From DATAYF01 sp036272735 (lineage in GTDB: Bacteria > Chloroflexota > Ktedonobacteria > Ktedonobacterales > Ktedonobacteraceae), in NCBI GenBank assembly GCA_036272735.1, contig DATAYF010000422.1, positions 1 through 11,214 of the forward strand: a stretch of DNA of 11,214 nucleotides. The letters run 5' to 3'. The notes under the pieces were generated by a model. It had not been told where the DNA came from. It saw nothing but the letters and a program-made list of their open reading frames with translations, and made no database searches. The position numbers and the translations under genes were made by a program. Positions 1-5,964 of this stretch are shown here, one piece after another. Position 1 is the first letter of the stretch. Each line of letters begins with the position of its first letter.

Positions 1-195
1 GCCCTGGCCCTGGTACCAGACGCAAGGAAAGGTGGTCTCACTGATACCTCTCTGGTTGGCAGTCCCGCGACGATCCGTGAGCGTATTGCGACATTGGAAG
101 CCAATGGTGTCCATGAGCTTATTATCGACTTCCCCTTTCCAGGTGTGAAAAATCTGGAGCCATTGCGCCGCTTCGCCAAAGAGTTTATCGCATAA
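1..195 (+). CDS. Luciferase-like (LLM) flavin-dependent oxidoreductase, C-terminal fragment
   Basis: Frame 1 is open from the first base to a TAA at 193-195 and gives the last 64 residues of a protein whose start lies outside the window. The tail contains LVGSPATIRERIATLEANGV, then a beta strand ELIIDFPFPG and a final helix ending in RRFAKEFIA. The 'GSP..I...I..L...GV.E..' pattern followed by a terminal helix is typical of the C-terminus of bacterial luciferase-like monooxygenases that use FMN or F420 in a TIM barrel. The substrate cannot be told from this fragment. It converges on the AraC-type gene with only 32 bp between the stops, and no terminator hairpin is visible in that gap. Family assignment is from motif recognition; FMN versus F420 use is open. 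Confidence 0.8.
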   Translation, partial: ALALVPDARKGGLTDTSLVGSPATIRERIATLEANGVHELIIDFPFPGVKNLEPLRRFAKEFIA

Positions 196-227
196 AGAGG
201 AAAAGCACGAAGTGGCAATGACAGCAG

Positions 228-1154
228 TCAACCCACAAACGCCGCACGGTAGTCTTTGGGGCTCGTGCCGAAGTGCTGATGAAACTGGCGGCTAAAGTAG
301 AAGGCCGAGCGAAAGCCAACGGCTTCCGCGACCATGCTGATGCTGGAAGAGGTCACTTCCAGCAGGCGTGCCGCTTTATTGAGGCGCAGGTGCAGCAGCA
401 TCGTCATCGGCGAGTTGCCCACCTCTTGTTTGAAGAGATGGGCCAGGCGCGATGGGGATAAGGCGACTTCTGCCGCGAGTGTTTCCAGGCTGTGCTGATC
501 TTGCATCTGCTGGGCCAGGATTTCGAGCACACGCTGAACGCGGGGATCAAGCGCTGGCTGTGTGGCTCTTCTGTTTTCACGCACGATCAATAGCAGCACT
601 TCTTCCAGTGCATTCAACGCGAGTTCTTGCTGTATCATGCGCAATGGTTCGCTAGACGCTGGCTGTGTGGCTGTATCTTCGGCATGTGGCTGCTGCCTGC
701 TTTGCAGCGTGGGGATGGCGCTGGCGTCGCCGTGCAACTGCAGAAACGCGCTATGCACGCGCTCTTGCGTTGGCTTTGCGTGCAGGTGGGCTTTGTAGAG
801 TCCCAGGCCAACCTCAGGAAACTGCCACCAGTGCAGCCAGTCGAGTCGTGGCTGGAAGTGGACCCACAAAAATTCCCAGGCGCTATCTCCAGGCACCGAA
901 TAATCGTGGAGCGCTCCCGGTTGCAGCATGACGATGTCGCCGGGCCGCGCCTCTATCTGTATACCTGGTTGACGATAGAGTCCCTGACCGGCAAGTGTAT
1001 ATGTCATGAGCCAGTTGCCCGAACCCCTCTGGCGATAGACCGCGTAGCCGTGGTGTTCGATGAAATGGCCTGTGAGCAAGACATCAGGCGGTGGTGAATA
1101 GGTTGTTGGCTGCTGCATAGCAAGATTGTACAGGTTTTTGACGGGCCTGTCCAT
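228..1154 (-). CDS. AraC-family transcriptional regulator with N-terminal cupin sensor domain
   Basis: A 308-residue protein. Residues about 26-130 form an AraC-like ligand-binding cupin, with the features GQGLYRQPG, RPGDIVMLQPGALHDY and the tryptophan-rich WVHFQPRLDWLHWWQFP, which closely resemble the sugar-binding domain of E. coli AraC. Residues about 205-305 are the double helix-turn-helix DNA-binding domain, with LSPSRLAHLF in the first and VAEAVGFRSAFYFSRQFHQHFGTSPKDYR in pieces across the second unit. Compared with E. coli AraC (292 residues) there is an extra low-complexity linker of roughly 25 residues around 143-169. A second in-frame start at residue 13 (position 1118) fits equally well; neither has a strong ribosome site, and the first has only AAAAAGA before it. 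It is divergent from the dioxygenase gene at 1255, the usual layout of a regulator and its target. The inducer is unknown; the sequence match to AraC does not prove arabinose binding. Confidence 0.93.
   Translation of the reverse strand: MDRPVKNLYNLAMQQPTTYSPPPDVLLTGHFIEHHGYAVYRQRGSGNWLMTYTLAGQGLYRQPGIQIEARPGDIVMLQPGALHDYSVPGDSAWEFLWVHFQPRLDWLHWWQFPEVGLGLYKAHLHAKPTQERVHSAFLQLHGDASAIPTLQSRQQPHAEDTATQPASSEPLRMIQQELALNALEEVLLLIVRENRRATQPALDPRVQRVLEILAQQMQDQHSLETLAAEVALSPSRLAHLFKQEVGNSPMTMLLHLRLNKAARLLEVTSSSISMVAEAVGFRSAFYFSRQFHQHFGTSPKDYRAAFVG
552..672. repeat. 16-bp direct repeat inside the AraC-type gene
   Basis: The 16-mer CGCTGGCTGTGTGGCT occurs at 552-567 and again at 657-672, exactly 105 bp (35 codons) apart and in frame. 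On the coding strand both copies encode the peptide ATQPA, residues 197-201 and 162-166 of the regulator. One copy lies at the edge of the extra linker relative to E. coli AraC. This looks like a trace of an in-frame duplication or slippage that lengthened the interdomain region; that history is inference. Confidence 0.6.
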
Positions 1155-1254
1155 TCTTTTTGCGTGCTATTTCACGTAGTATTGAGAGGAAGCACGAAAC
1201 ACATTGGTGTTTGCTTCTCACTGTTGAATAGCCAATGGAAAGGAATGGCAACCT
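1155..1254. promoter_or_regulatory. Divergent promoter region with imperfect inverted repeat
   Basis: This 100-bp gap lies between the divergent starts of the AraC-type regulator and the dioxygenase and must hold both promoters. An interrupted inverted repeat is centred at about 1204: AAGC-ACG-AAACAC (1190-1202), spacer ATTG, then GTGTTT-GCTT (1207-1216). It could be a regulator operator or a leader hairpin. AAAGGA just upstream of 1255 (about 1239-1243) serves as the ribosome site for the dioxygenase. I see no clear -35/-10 pair. AraC-type proteins usually bind direct repeats, so the operator role is a guess. Confidence 0.4.
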
Positions 1255-2067
1255 ATGACTACCACTAGCGCGCGTTTGACTCCCGCGCAGCTTCAAACAT
1301 TTCAAGATGATGGCTACCTGGTGATGCCGGGGCTATTTACACGCGACGATGTGCAGCTTCTGGTCGATACGTTTATGGGTATCCAGGCTCGTGGTCCGGT
1401 ACCAGGTTTTTTCGAGCCAGCTTCGGCCGAGGAATCCGGCGGTGATATCCTCAAGCAGTATCCACGCATCATCCATCCCCATCGTTTTAACGCGGTGGCG
1501 CTGCGCTATCTGCTCGACGCTCGTTTGGCGGCGGTGCTCGCGAATCTGTTTGGAGAGGAGCCATTGGCGGCGCAAAGTATGCTCTACTACAAGCCAGCGG
1601 GCGCACGGGGTCAGGCGCTGCATCAAGACAATTTCTACCTGCGCGTGGAACCCGGCACCTGCATTGCTGCCTGGATCGCGCTCGATACGATTGATCGTGC
1701 CAATGGAGGATTAGAAGTTGTTCCTGGCACCCAGAAGATGGACCTTTTCTGCCCGGAGGAAGCCGATAGTACGCAATCTTTTACCAGGGATTATGTGCCC
1801 GTCCCCGATGGTTTGCGGGCGGCTCCCGTGGATATGCAGGCGGGCGACGTGCTTTTCTTCAATGGCAGCTTAGTGCATGGGTCATCGCCGAACACGACGC
1901 GGGATCGCTTCCGTCGTTCGTTCATCTGCCACTACATCGGCCGTTCCTCCGAGCGCATGTCAACATGGTATCGTCCTATCCTGACCATGCAAGGTGAGGA
2001 GGTCACCGTTGCCGAAAATGCCGATGGTGGTCCCTGCGGCACAGAAATTGCTATAGGGCCACACTAA
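1255..2067 (+). CDS. Phytanoyl-CoA dioxygenase (PhyH) family Fe(II)/2-oxoglutarate oxygenase
   Basis: A 270-residue protein, normal length for bacterial PhyH-type oxygenases, which use Fe(II) and 2-oxoglutarate to hydroxylate small molecules in the cytoplasm. The metal triad is visible: H123 and D125 in LHQDNFY (the HxD motif) and the distal H208 in FNGSLVHGSSPN. The arginine that would bind the 2-oxoglutarate carboxylate is R220 or R221 in DRFRRSFICHY. The N-terminus (LTPAQLQTFQDDGYLVMPGLF) is the standard family opening, which supports the ATG at 1255; an AAAGGA lies about 11 bases upstream. The substrate cannot be deduced: the family includes phytanoyl-CoA, ectoine and many natural-product hydroxylases. 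The divergent AraC-type regulator probably controls it. A long palindrome 39 bp after the stop may terminate the transcript. Confidence 0.92.
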   Translation: MTTTSARLTPAQLQTFQDDGYLVMPGLFTRDDVQLLVDTFMGIQARGPVPGFFEPASAEESGGDILKQYPRIIHPHRFNAVALRYLLDARLAAVLANLFGEEPLAAQSMLYYKPAGARGQALHQDNFYLRVEPGTCIAAWIALDTIDRANGGLEVVPGTQKMDLFCPEEADSTQSFTRDYVPVPDGLRAAPVDMQAGDVLFFNGSLVHGSSPNTTRDRFRRSFICHYIGRSSERMSTWYRPILTMQGEEVTVAENADGGPCGTEIAIGPH

Positions 2068-2106
2068 TACTCGCTCGTTATTGGGTAGTGATGGTTTTGT
2101 GCTGAT

Positions 2107-2168
2107 GCCACTGCATAGAAGAATGCTGATGGTCCGGTCGGACCATCAGCATTCTTCTATGCAGTGGC
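2107..2168 (+). terminator. 30-bp perfect hairpin, possible terminator of the dioxygenase gene
   Basis: The arm at 2107-2136 (starting GCCACTGCATAG, ending GATGGTCCG) is repeated without a mismatch in inverse orientation at 2139-2168, with only GT (2137-2138) between. It is followed by the T-rich GATTTTATTATTTTCTT. Position 39 bp after the stop of the dioxygenase gene plus the T-rich tail fits an intrinsic terminator on the plus strand. The stem is far longer than a usual terminator stem, so it may instead be a palindromic repeat element or a protein-binding site. Confidence 0.6.
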
Positions 2169-2226
2169 GATTTTATTATTTTCTTCCCAAAATTCATAAA
2201 AAATAGCGCACTTATTATATTGATGA

Positions 2227-2252
2227 ACATTGATGGTCCGACCCATCAATGT
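2227..2252. repeat. Second palindrome sharing the core of the 2107-2168 hairpin
   Basis: ACATTGATGG (2227-2236) pairs with CCATCAATGT (2243-2252) around TCCGAC. The decamer TGATGGTCCG at 2231-2240 is identical to 2127-2136 in the larger palindrome, and both continue into ACC(C)ATCA, so this looks like a shortened relative of the larger element. It lies about 125 bp before the parB-like start. There is no T-run after it, so a terminator is unlikely; an operator or partition-type site is possible. Confidence 0.55.
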
Positions 2253-2375
2253 ATTGGCATTTATGAATGTAAAAATAGCGTAGAAACGTATTAGAATATA
2301 TGCTAATAATTAGAGTATTATAATATAATAAAGAAGTAGAAGCGTAGTTTTTTAAGTCGAAGGGTTTGGTATGTA

Positions 2376-3601
2376 ATGAACTGGATCCAAAAAGCAACGC
2401 ACAGCCTCGGACACAAACAAACAACTCTTACTGTCAACCCATTAGCCTCGAACATTTCCCCGGCGACGAGTGCATCAGCCAAAAAGCAATCCCTGGTTCA
2501 GGAGCAACAATCACAACATATTGCTGTCGAGCTGCTCCACGACAATCCTTATCAGCCTCGTAGCGCGATGAATGAAGAAAGTTTACAACAACTCGTTGAT
2601 ACCATGAAGCGCCAGGGTTTTCAGGGCGCGCTGGTTGCTCGCCCGCATCCACAAAAGCCTGGCGAGTATCAATTGACGGCCGGTCATCGTCGCCGTGATG
2701 CCGCAAAGCGAGCCGGGCTGCATACGCTACCAGTGATGGTGCAATCCTGCACAGACCAGGAGATGATCACTTTAGCGGTGACGGAGAACATTCAACGTGA
2801 GGATTTGACACCGCTTGAAGAGGGCAAGCTCTTTCAAACCATGATACGTGATATGGGGCTGACTCAGATTAAGATCGCTACTGCTGTCAATAAAGATCGT
2901 AACTACATACGCCATCGCTTACGGCTTGCTCAAGCTCCTGAGGATATTCAGAAGTTTGCCTCTACGAAGACTGGCACCATGAGAATACGGCGCTTTGCCT
3001 GCTGGACATTGCCGATCCCGCCGAGCGTGCTCCCATCATTCAAAAGCTCATGAAGCGGACGCTTGCCGTCGACGATCTACCTGCCTACATAGAAAAGCTC
3101 AAACGTCCAAAGGCTGCGAAAGCCAGGGTGGTCGAGCAAGCCCCATCACCCGATCCGACGCTTTCCACTCCTCCACCTCCATCCACACCTCCCGTAGAAG
3201 TACAAACAGTCGCTAGCACAGCAACGATTGACGAGGTGCGTGCACAGGCACAAGCAACCAGCCTACCAACAATTGACGAGGCTGCGAGGGCGGAGGAGGC
3301 TCAGAGCAGTGAGCAGCAACAAGCCGAGGAGGTCGCGAGGGTTGAAGAGGAGTCGAAGAGGGACGCCGACGAAGTTGTTGCGGAAGTTGCGCGCATAGAA
3401 CAGCGAGTGGATGCCGAGATGGACACTTTCTATCCTCGCATGAATGTGCCCCCCACTGTGACAGCGGCCCGGTTGCAAATGGTGAGGATCAAAGTCGCCT
3501 GTAAAGTGATGGCGGATCTGTACCGGTGGCTTCACCCATCGCCTATACCTGTCTCGGCAGAGTCTCGCCTCATGCTGGAACAACAATTAAAGGGTTGCTA
3601 A
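2376..3601 (+). pseudogene. ParB/Spo0J-family protein with a single frameshift (orphan parB-like gene)
   Basis: Two frames together encode one ParB-like protein of about 408 residues. The first frame (2376-3053) carries the canonical N-terminal ParB motifs: NPYQPR at 57-62, GHRRRDAAKRAG at 103-114 and ENIQREDLTPLEEG at 137-150, then a helix-turn-helix at about 161-184 (LTQIKIATAVNKDRNYIRHR). After T201 the homology moves to the other frame, which reads LLDIADPAERAPIIQKLMKR upstream of the ATG at 3050. Restoring one C in the ACCAT at 2976-2980 (ACCCAT) joins the frames. The second frame continues with a proline-rich linker (about residues 256-276 of the composite) and an acidic, Glu/Ala-rich probable coiled coil (about 300-350), ending at 3601. 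The first frame ends at 3051-3053, overlapping the ATG at 3050 (ATGA), so coupled translation of a split protein is conceivable. There is no parA beside it. ParB proteins bind parS DNA and use CTP in chromosome or plasmid partition; solo copies may do something else. Sequencing error cannot be excluded. Confidence 0.85.
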
Positions 3602-3684
3602 CGGTCTGCACTACGTGCTAAACGAGCATCGATATCGCTAAAAATTCGCTTTATGAACTTTCACGAATGAGTCTGGCGATGGCC

Positions 3685-3816
3685 GAGCAGGAGGCAAGCT
3701 CCCGCTCTACATTGGGGTGGATCAGAGGCGAGCTCAGGCCCACCCGTTTTCAAGGGGGAGCACGAGAGCTCGCCTCTCGTGCTCCCCCAATGTAGAGGTG
3801 GAGCTTGCCTCCACCT
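3685..3816. repeat. Nested inverted-repeat element between convergent genes
   Basis: Between the parB-like gene and the DUF899 gene, which converge, lie several interlocking inverted repeats. Outer arms: 3690-3717 (GGAGGCAAGCTCC...ATTGGGG) pairs with 3785-3812 over 28 positions with two mismatches. Inner hairpin: 3754-3768 (GGGGGAGCACGAGAG) pairs perfectly with 3774-3788 around CTCGC. An alternative pairing joins GAGGCGAGCTC at 3725-3735 to GAGCTCGCCTC at 3766-3776. Each outer arm is itself a small hairpin with a GCAAG/CTTGC loop: 3685-3707 with one mismatch and 3796-3816 perfect. It may be a bidirectional terminator or a non-autonomous repetitive element. No protein is encoded. 3602-3684 shows nothing notable. 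Confidence 0.75.
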
Positions 3817-3830
3817 TGATCATCGCTGCT

Positions 3831-4499
3831 CTAGGCGTCCTGGCGGCCCAGGGGCGTCAGGTCAAGGTAGTTGGCGGTGGGGACGAGTAGCTCGACGCCA
3901 CGAGCAAAGGTGGAGTAGGTGTGGAAGATACTGTCGCCATCGCGCAAGAACACGCTCACTCCGGGCTGTTCTCCAGTGTTGTACCCCGCGGTGCCTGCTT
4001 GCTCGTTCTCGGTCTTGCTTCGATAGTTGTACTCGATGGGGGCGATGGCCTCATCCATCGTGACATGGAAATCGTAGTTGAAGTCGCTGCCGAACGAGGA
4101 GTACCACGGGACGTCCCAGCCCATATGTTGTTTGTACGCCTCGATCTTGCTCAGCGGCGCACGGGAGACCACAGCATATGATGTGTTGCGAGCGTGTAGA
4201 TATGGCAGGTGGCAGCGGTCATTTTCGAATACCGTACAGCTTGAGCAGCCCTCGTCCCAGTCTGGGTCGAACATGAAGTGGTGGATGATGAGCTGGGGAC
4301 GTCCTTCGAACAGGTCCAGCAGCCTGACCGGACCGTGGGGGCCTGCGAACGTGTACTGCTTGTCAATCCTGACCATTGGTAGCTTGCGACGCTCAGCGGA
4401 AAGCGCGTCACGCGCGCGAGTGGCTTCCTTTTCTCTGGCGAGCAGTTCCTTGCGAGCAACGAGCCACTCGTCTCGTGACACGATCTGTGGATGATTCAT
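3831..4499 (-). CDS. DUF899 family thioredoxin-like protein
   Basis: A 222-residue protein recognised as DUF899, a family with a predicted thioredoxin-like fold and no settled function. Landmarks are EWLVARKELLAREKEATRAR near the N-terminus, RKLPMVRIDKQYTFAGPHG at about 38-56, LLDLFEGRPQLIIHHFMF at about 60-77, the CSSC pair at 85-88 (position of the thioredoxin-like CxxC), and TANYLDLTPLGRQ near the end. The family often continues past 'LGRQ' with an ED/W-containing tail; here the protein stops two residues later, 15 bp from the edge of the repeat element, so a short C-terminal loss is possible. The start is supported by GAAAGG at 4509-4514, nine bases before the ATG. It is on the same strand as the PPOX-like gene, 90 bp downstream of it. 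A redox role is an inference from the fold only. Confidence 0.9.
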   Translation of the reverse strand: MNHPQIVSRDEWLVARKELLAREKEATRARDALSAERRKLPMVRIDKQYTFAGPHGPVRLLDLFEGRPQLIIHHFMFDPDWDEGCSSCTVFENDRCHLPYLHARNTSYAVVSRAPLSKIEAYKQHMGWDVPWYSSFGSDFNYDFHVTMDEAIAPIEYNYRSKTENEQAGTAGYNTGEQPGVSVFLRDGDSIFHTYSTFARGVELLVPTANYLDLTPLGRQDA

Positions 4500-4589
4500 T
4501 TTGTTTTGCCTTTCATGCTTTTGTTTACTGATACAATCCCTTTTGTGCTCTTATGGCTTCTTGTTTCTTCGAGCTGCAAAGCCCAACAT

Positions 4590-5000
4590 TTATACCGAAA
4601 ACTCGGTTATTTTTTCTGGCGTGAAATGTAGAGCAACACGGGACTGTTGGATTAAGATCGCAATAACTTGCTGCCTTGCTCCTTCATCTTTCACATAGCG
4701 TTCTACCAGGTGCTCAAGGTCCTGCCGGACAAGTGCCTGATCTTCGCTGATGGTTACAGCACCATAGAGGCTGACAGAGCGCGTTTCATCTCCTACACAG
4801 AGCGCGATGCGGGGGTCACGACGCAGATTTTTTACTTTCTGGTTGCGGCCCGGCGTACTCATAACGAGTGTGCCATTGTCTGCAAGCAGATACCACATCG
4901 TGGTCAATTGGGAACTTCCATCTTTGTTCAAAGTGCTGACCGTCGCAACATGCTCTTTATGAAGAAATTCTCTGGCAATGTCGGAAAGCATGCTTGTCAT
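4590..5000 (-). CDS. PPOX-fold (pyridoxamine 5'-phosphate oxidase-like) FMN/F420-binding protein
   Basis: A 136-residue single-domain split-barrel protein. The family pattern is visible: HVATVSTLNKDGSSQLTTMW (17-36) in the first beta hairpin, then GTLVMSTPGRNQKVKNLRRD (43-62), then PRIALCVGD (63-71), then the SLYGAV strand. Proteins of this size with 'ATV.T...DG.P....W' and 'K..NL..DPRV.L.V' motifs are often annotated as PPOX-class F420- or FMN-dependent enzymes that reduce or bind flavin/deazaflavin cofactors. True PNPOx substrate residues cannot be confirmed, so a vitamin B6 role is not claimed. AAAGGA at 5007-5012, six bases upstream, supports the ATG at 5000. It lies between the DUF899 gene and the dihydrofolate reductase-like gene, all on the minus strand with gaps of 90 and 107 bp; a shared transcript is possible but not shown. 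No feature is seen in the 107-bp gap. Confidence 0.85.
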   Translation of the reverse strand: MTSMLSDIAREFLHKEHVATVSTLNKDGSSQLTTMWYLLADNGTLVMSTPGRNQKVKNLRRDPRIALCVGDETRSVSLYGAVTISEDQALVRQDLEHLVERYVKDEGARQQVIAILIQQSRVALHFTPEKITEFSV

Positions 5001-5107
5001 AGATATTCCTTTCTTTACATGAAGTCTACGAGTCTGGTAGGGTCCCGTATAAATGATAAACGCTCAATAGCGCAAAAACCGCGTTGTGGCCTGGATGGAT
5101 AGGTACC

Positions 5108-5665
5108 TTACTTGATAACGCGAAACCAGAGATCGGTTCTCGTCGGGGACTCGAATACCCTCGTTCTTTCCAGTTCCATCTGCTCATTAGCTAGAGGCTG
5201 GAAAAATCGCAAACCTTCACCAAAGAGAACAGGGACGATGCCCATGTGGATTTCGTCAACTAGCCCGGCTCGTAGGCATTGCTGAGCGGTATTCGCGCCG
5301 CCTACCACCATGACCTGTTTGCCACTTGCGGCGATTTTTGCCTTTGCAATGGCGCTTTCAATGCCATCGGTGACGAAGGTCACCGTCAATCGGTCGTTCT
5401 CTCCTTTGATCACCTGTTCTGGAACTGCATGCGTCAGGACAAAGATCGGCACTTGATATTCGTAATCCGTCAAATCCCCCTCCGCCATATCATAGGATCG
5501 CTTGCCCATCACCACCGCACCGGTCCTCTGTATTTCTTCGGCAAGCATCTCTGTTCTTCGCAACGCTTCAAAATCAGGATATAGACGGCTTATATCACCG
5601 TTGCGGTCATTCATGAACCCGTCCAGGGACATGGTCGCACCTATAATAACTTTTGCTGTGGTCAT
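5108..5665 (-). CDS. Dihydrofolate reductase family protein (RibD C-terminal-like)
   Basis: A 185-residue protein of the RibD_C/dihydrofolate reductase-like fold. Visible motifs are IIGATMSLDGFMNDRNGD (7-24, the SLDGF element), GAVVMGKRSYDMAEGD (49-64), QVPIFVLTH (71-79), VMVVGGANTAQQCLRAGLVDE (118-138, the nucleotide-binding GG motif, in two overlapping parts), and IVPVLFGEGLRFF (143-155). This family uses NAD(P)H to reduce pterin-, flavin-pathway or unknown substrates; single-domain copies like this are not the housekeeping folate or riboflavin enzymes, and the substrate is unknown. GAGGTGA at 5674-5680, eight bases before the ATG at 5665, fixes the start. Its length is typical and all expected motifs are present. 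It is the first of three minus-strand genes. Confidence 0.9.
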   Translation of the reverse strand: MTTAKVIIGATMSLDGFMNDRNGDISRLYPDFEALRRTEMLAEEIQRTGAVVMGKRSYDMAEGDLTDYEYQVPIFVLTHAVPEQVIKGENDRLTVTFVTDGIESAIAKAKIAASGKQVMVVGGANTAQQCLRAGLVDEIHMGIVPVLFGEGLRFFQPLANEQMELERTRVFESPTRTDLWFRVIK

Positions 5666-5689
5666 TTATTGCTTCACCTCATTTCTTAC

Positions 5690-5720
5690 TTGACAACGCG
5701 TACGGCCATCTAAAGATACT
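5690..5720 (+). promoter_or_regulatory. Possible sigma70-type promoter facing the intergenic region
   Basis: A consensus TTGACA (5690-5695) is followed after 19 bp by GATACT (5715-5720). The spacer is longer than the usual 17 and the -10 is imperfect. It points away from the reductase-like gene into gene-poor sequence, so if active it would make a non-coding or small-protein transcript, or a long leader. Weak call. Confidence 0.25.
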
Positions 5721-5948
5721 ATTCTCTTCACCATGGGAAAAGCCGGAAAGAACAGTCTTGCTTTTTGGCAGATTTATGGGCAAGCAAGACAGAAGCAACA
5801 ACTCGCATGTACCCATTACTGACCAGGCACGCATCATGTATATTAAACTGAGAGGGAGACAAGCTCCTTCTCGAATCACGAGAACAACGCGGCGCAAAAA
5901 AAAGAACCGCTCGAACGGTGGGTGGTAGCGAGAGGGAATGTCCATTTA

Positions 5949-5957
5949 TGGTATAAT
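5949..5957 (+). promoter_or_regulatory. Extended -10 promoter (TGGTATAAT)
   Basis: TGGTATAAT at 5949-5957 is a perfect TGn-TATAAT extended -10 element; such promoters can work without a good -35, and none is seen here. The expected start of transcription, about seven bases downstream (about 5964), falls exactly at the first base of the 25-bp hairpin at 5965-6019. The match may be chance in AT-rich sequence, but the spacing to the hairpin is striking. Confidence 0.45.
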
Positions 5958-5964
5958 ATGGAAT

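Larger units (their letters stand above)
2068..2375. other. Gene-free AT-rich region with palindromes upstream of parB-like gene
   Basis: No convincing gene. The stretch from about 2169 to 2360 is strikingly AT-rich compared with the flanking genes. It holds a 62-bp palindrome at 2107-2168, a smaller related one at 2227-2252, and two overlapping TATAAT boxes at 2319-2324 and 2324-2329 without a good -35 box. The decamer AAAAATAGCG occurs twice (near 2200 and 2271), and AGCGTAG occurs twice (near 2277 and 2343). This may be the promoter of the parB-like gene or a partition or replication-like site; the latter is speculation. The ATG at 2371 is followed at once by a stop and overlaps the true start at 2376. 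Confidence 0.6.

Noticed and set aside
627..1097. 156-codon plus-strand open frame
   Set aside because: It is antisense to the AraC-type gene, which has clear domain motifs; the antisense product resembles no family I recognise.
1168..1183. Possible parS-like site (TATTTCACGTAGTATT) in the AraC/dioxygenase promoter region
   Set aside because: Only 10 of 16 positions fit the usual parS sequence; the core TTTCACGT matches but the second half-site does not.
2215..2424. 69-codon minus-strand open frame in the AT-rich region
   Set aside because: Its composition follows the AT-rich DNA and it runs into the parB-like gene; no motif or ribosome site.
2976..2982. Programmed -1 frameshift in the parB-like gene
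   Set aside because: The needed shift is -1, but no X-XXY-YYZ slippery heptamer is present at the switch point; a one-base deletion is simpler.
3685..3816. CRISPR array
   Set aside because: The repeats are inverted and nested rather than regularly spaced direct repeats, and there are no spacers of constant length or cas genes.
3831..5665. Three-gene operon of DUF899, PPOX-like and reductase-like genes
   Set aside because: Same strand, but gaps of 107 and 90 bp and a good ribosome site for each do not show co-transcription; no functional link is evident.
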